In this document: piece after piece, positions 63,861 through 64,000 of the stretch | How positions within the stretch are numbered: the first letter of the stretch is position 1 | How the letters are laid out: each line of letters starts with the position of its first letter | Source of the DNA: an uncultured beta proteobacterium | GTDB lineage: Bacteria; Pseudomonadota; Gammaproteobacteria; Burkholderiales; Burkholderiaceae | Assembly: GCA_903826775.1 (NCBI GenBank) | Contig: CAIKFU010000097.1 | Span: 25,207-89,206, forward strand | Direction: 5' to 3' | DNA length: 64,000 nt | Program-made: the position numbers and the translations under genes | Notes under the pieces: generated by a model | The model's database searches: none | Told to the model about the DNA's origin: nothing | What the model saw: the letters and a program-made list of their open reading frames with translations, nothing else

Positions 63861-64000
63861 TGGTGGAGTCGGCGGGAATCGAACCCGCGTCCGCAAATCC
63901 TCTACAGCAAGTTCTACATACTTAGTCATATCATTTGATTTAACCGGCCTGTCGCGGATTGACACGCTGCAGACTGGCGATTCGCTAAATTTTCGAGCCA
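63861..64000 (-). ncRNA. ssrA: Transfer-messenger RNA (tmRNA), 3' part; 5' end outside the window
   Basis: Trans-translation RNA read on the minus strand. The complement ends GACTCCACCA, with the encoded CCA at 63861-63863, a T-arm GGTTCGATTCC at 63875-63885 and the typical tmRNA 3' GGACGCGGGTTCGATTCCCG. The tag-coding part is beyond base 64000, so the tag peptide cannot be read. A 101-residue frame on the same strand is a shadow of this RNA. Confidence 0.93.

Noticed and set aside
63660..63965. 101-codon minus-strand frame at the right edge
   Set aside because: Covers ssrA, its terminator and the end of the methyltransferase gene; it is a shadow of the tmRNA.
1..64000. CRISPR arrays, insertion sequences, prophage or attachment sites
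   Set aside because: No regularly spaced repeats, transposase, integrase or phage genes were seen. The nrdJ intein is the only mobile element I can support.

Overview
The window looks like a chromosomal segment of a Burkholderiales-type betaproteobacterium. This is inferred from six Bug-type (tripartite tricarboxylate family) periplasmic binding proteins, TAXI-type TRAP transporters, a ccmABCDEFGHI operon, a ccoNOQP-ccoG block and an FNR-type regulator with adjacent FNR boxes. Base composition is moderate, near 50% GC in the coding samples I counted. I cannot name the genus. The window is cut at both ends: a histidine kinase at the left and ssrA (tmRNA) at the right are partial.

Layout. 1-6.4 kb: a PAS histidine kinase and NarL/FixJ-type response regulator, then a four-gene porin-cytochrome module of monoheme cytochrome c, decaheme MtrA/MtoA-type cytochrome, MtrB/PioB-type outer-membrane barrel and tetraheme NapC/CymA-type quinone-linked cytochrome. 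The order matches mtoD-mtoA-mtoB-cymA of iron-oxidising betaproteobacteria as I recall it. No outer-surface MtrC/OmcA-type cytochrome is present. 6.4-13.2 kb: the complete System I cytochrome c maturation operon. 13.2-17 kb: a B12-dependent ribonucleotide reductase (nrdJ) interrupted by a LAGLIDADG intein placed directly before the radical cysteine, with an FNR box upstream. 17-24.5 kb: SDR, TAXI and Bug binding proteins, AbrB-like membrane protein, 2OG-Fe oxygenase and MFS transporter. 24.4-34 kb: cbb3 oxidase assembly and structural genes (ccoI, ccoS, ccoNOQP, ccoG, a short FixH-like gene), fnr and a TauE/UreH-like membrane gene. 34-38.2 kb: SulP permease, universal stress protein, M23 peptidase and PsiF.

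38.2-48.5 kb: a catabolic island probably for hydroxy or sugar acids: two 3-hydroxyacyl-CoA-dehydrogenase-like enzymes, an enolase-superfamily enzyme, an Ldh2-type dehydrogenase, a Bug protein, a TAXI-TRAP transporter, a DapA-like aldolase/dehydratase and a D-2-hydroxyacid dehydrogenase. 48.5-55.4 kb: MFS, cytochrome b561, cytochrome c', M50 protease, two small genes, DODA-type dioxygenase, CrcB, Bug and two-gene chromate transporter. 55.4-63.8 kb: a second 2-hydroxyacid dehydrogenase with MmgE/PrpD and Bug genes, then ABM, TrhO, Bug, carboxymuconolactone decarboxylase-like, pirin and methyltransferase genes. The window ends in a terminator and ssrA.

How it fits together: the mto genes, the ccm machinery needed to attach their 15 hemes, the high-affinity cbb3 oxidase and FNR form a coherent set for electron transfer under low oxygen, possibly extracellular Fe(II) oxidation. 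The rest is a typical Burkholderiales organic-acid scavenging repertoire. No tRNA or rRNA genes, insertion sequences, prophage or CRISPR arrays were seen. No stretch longer than about 275 bases lacks a gene.
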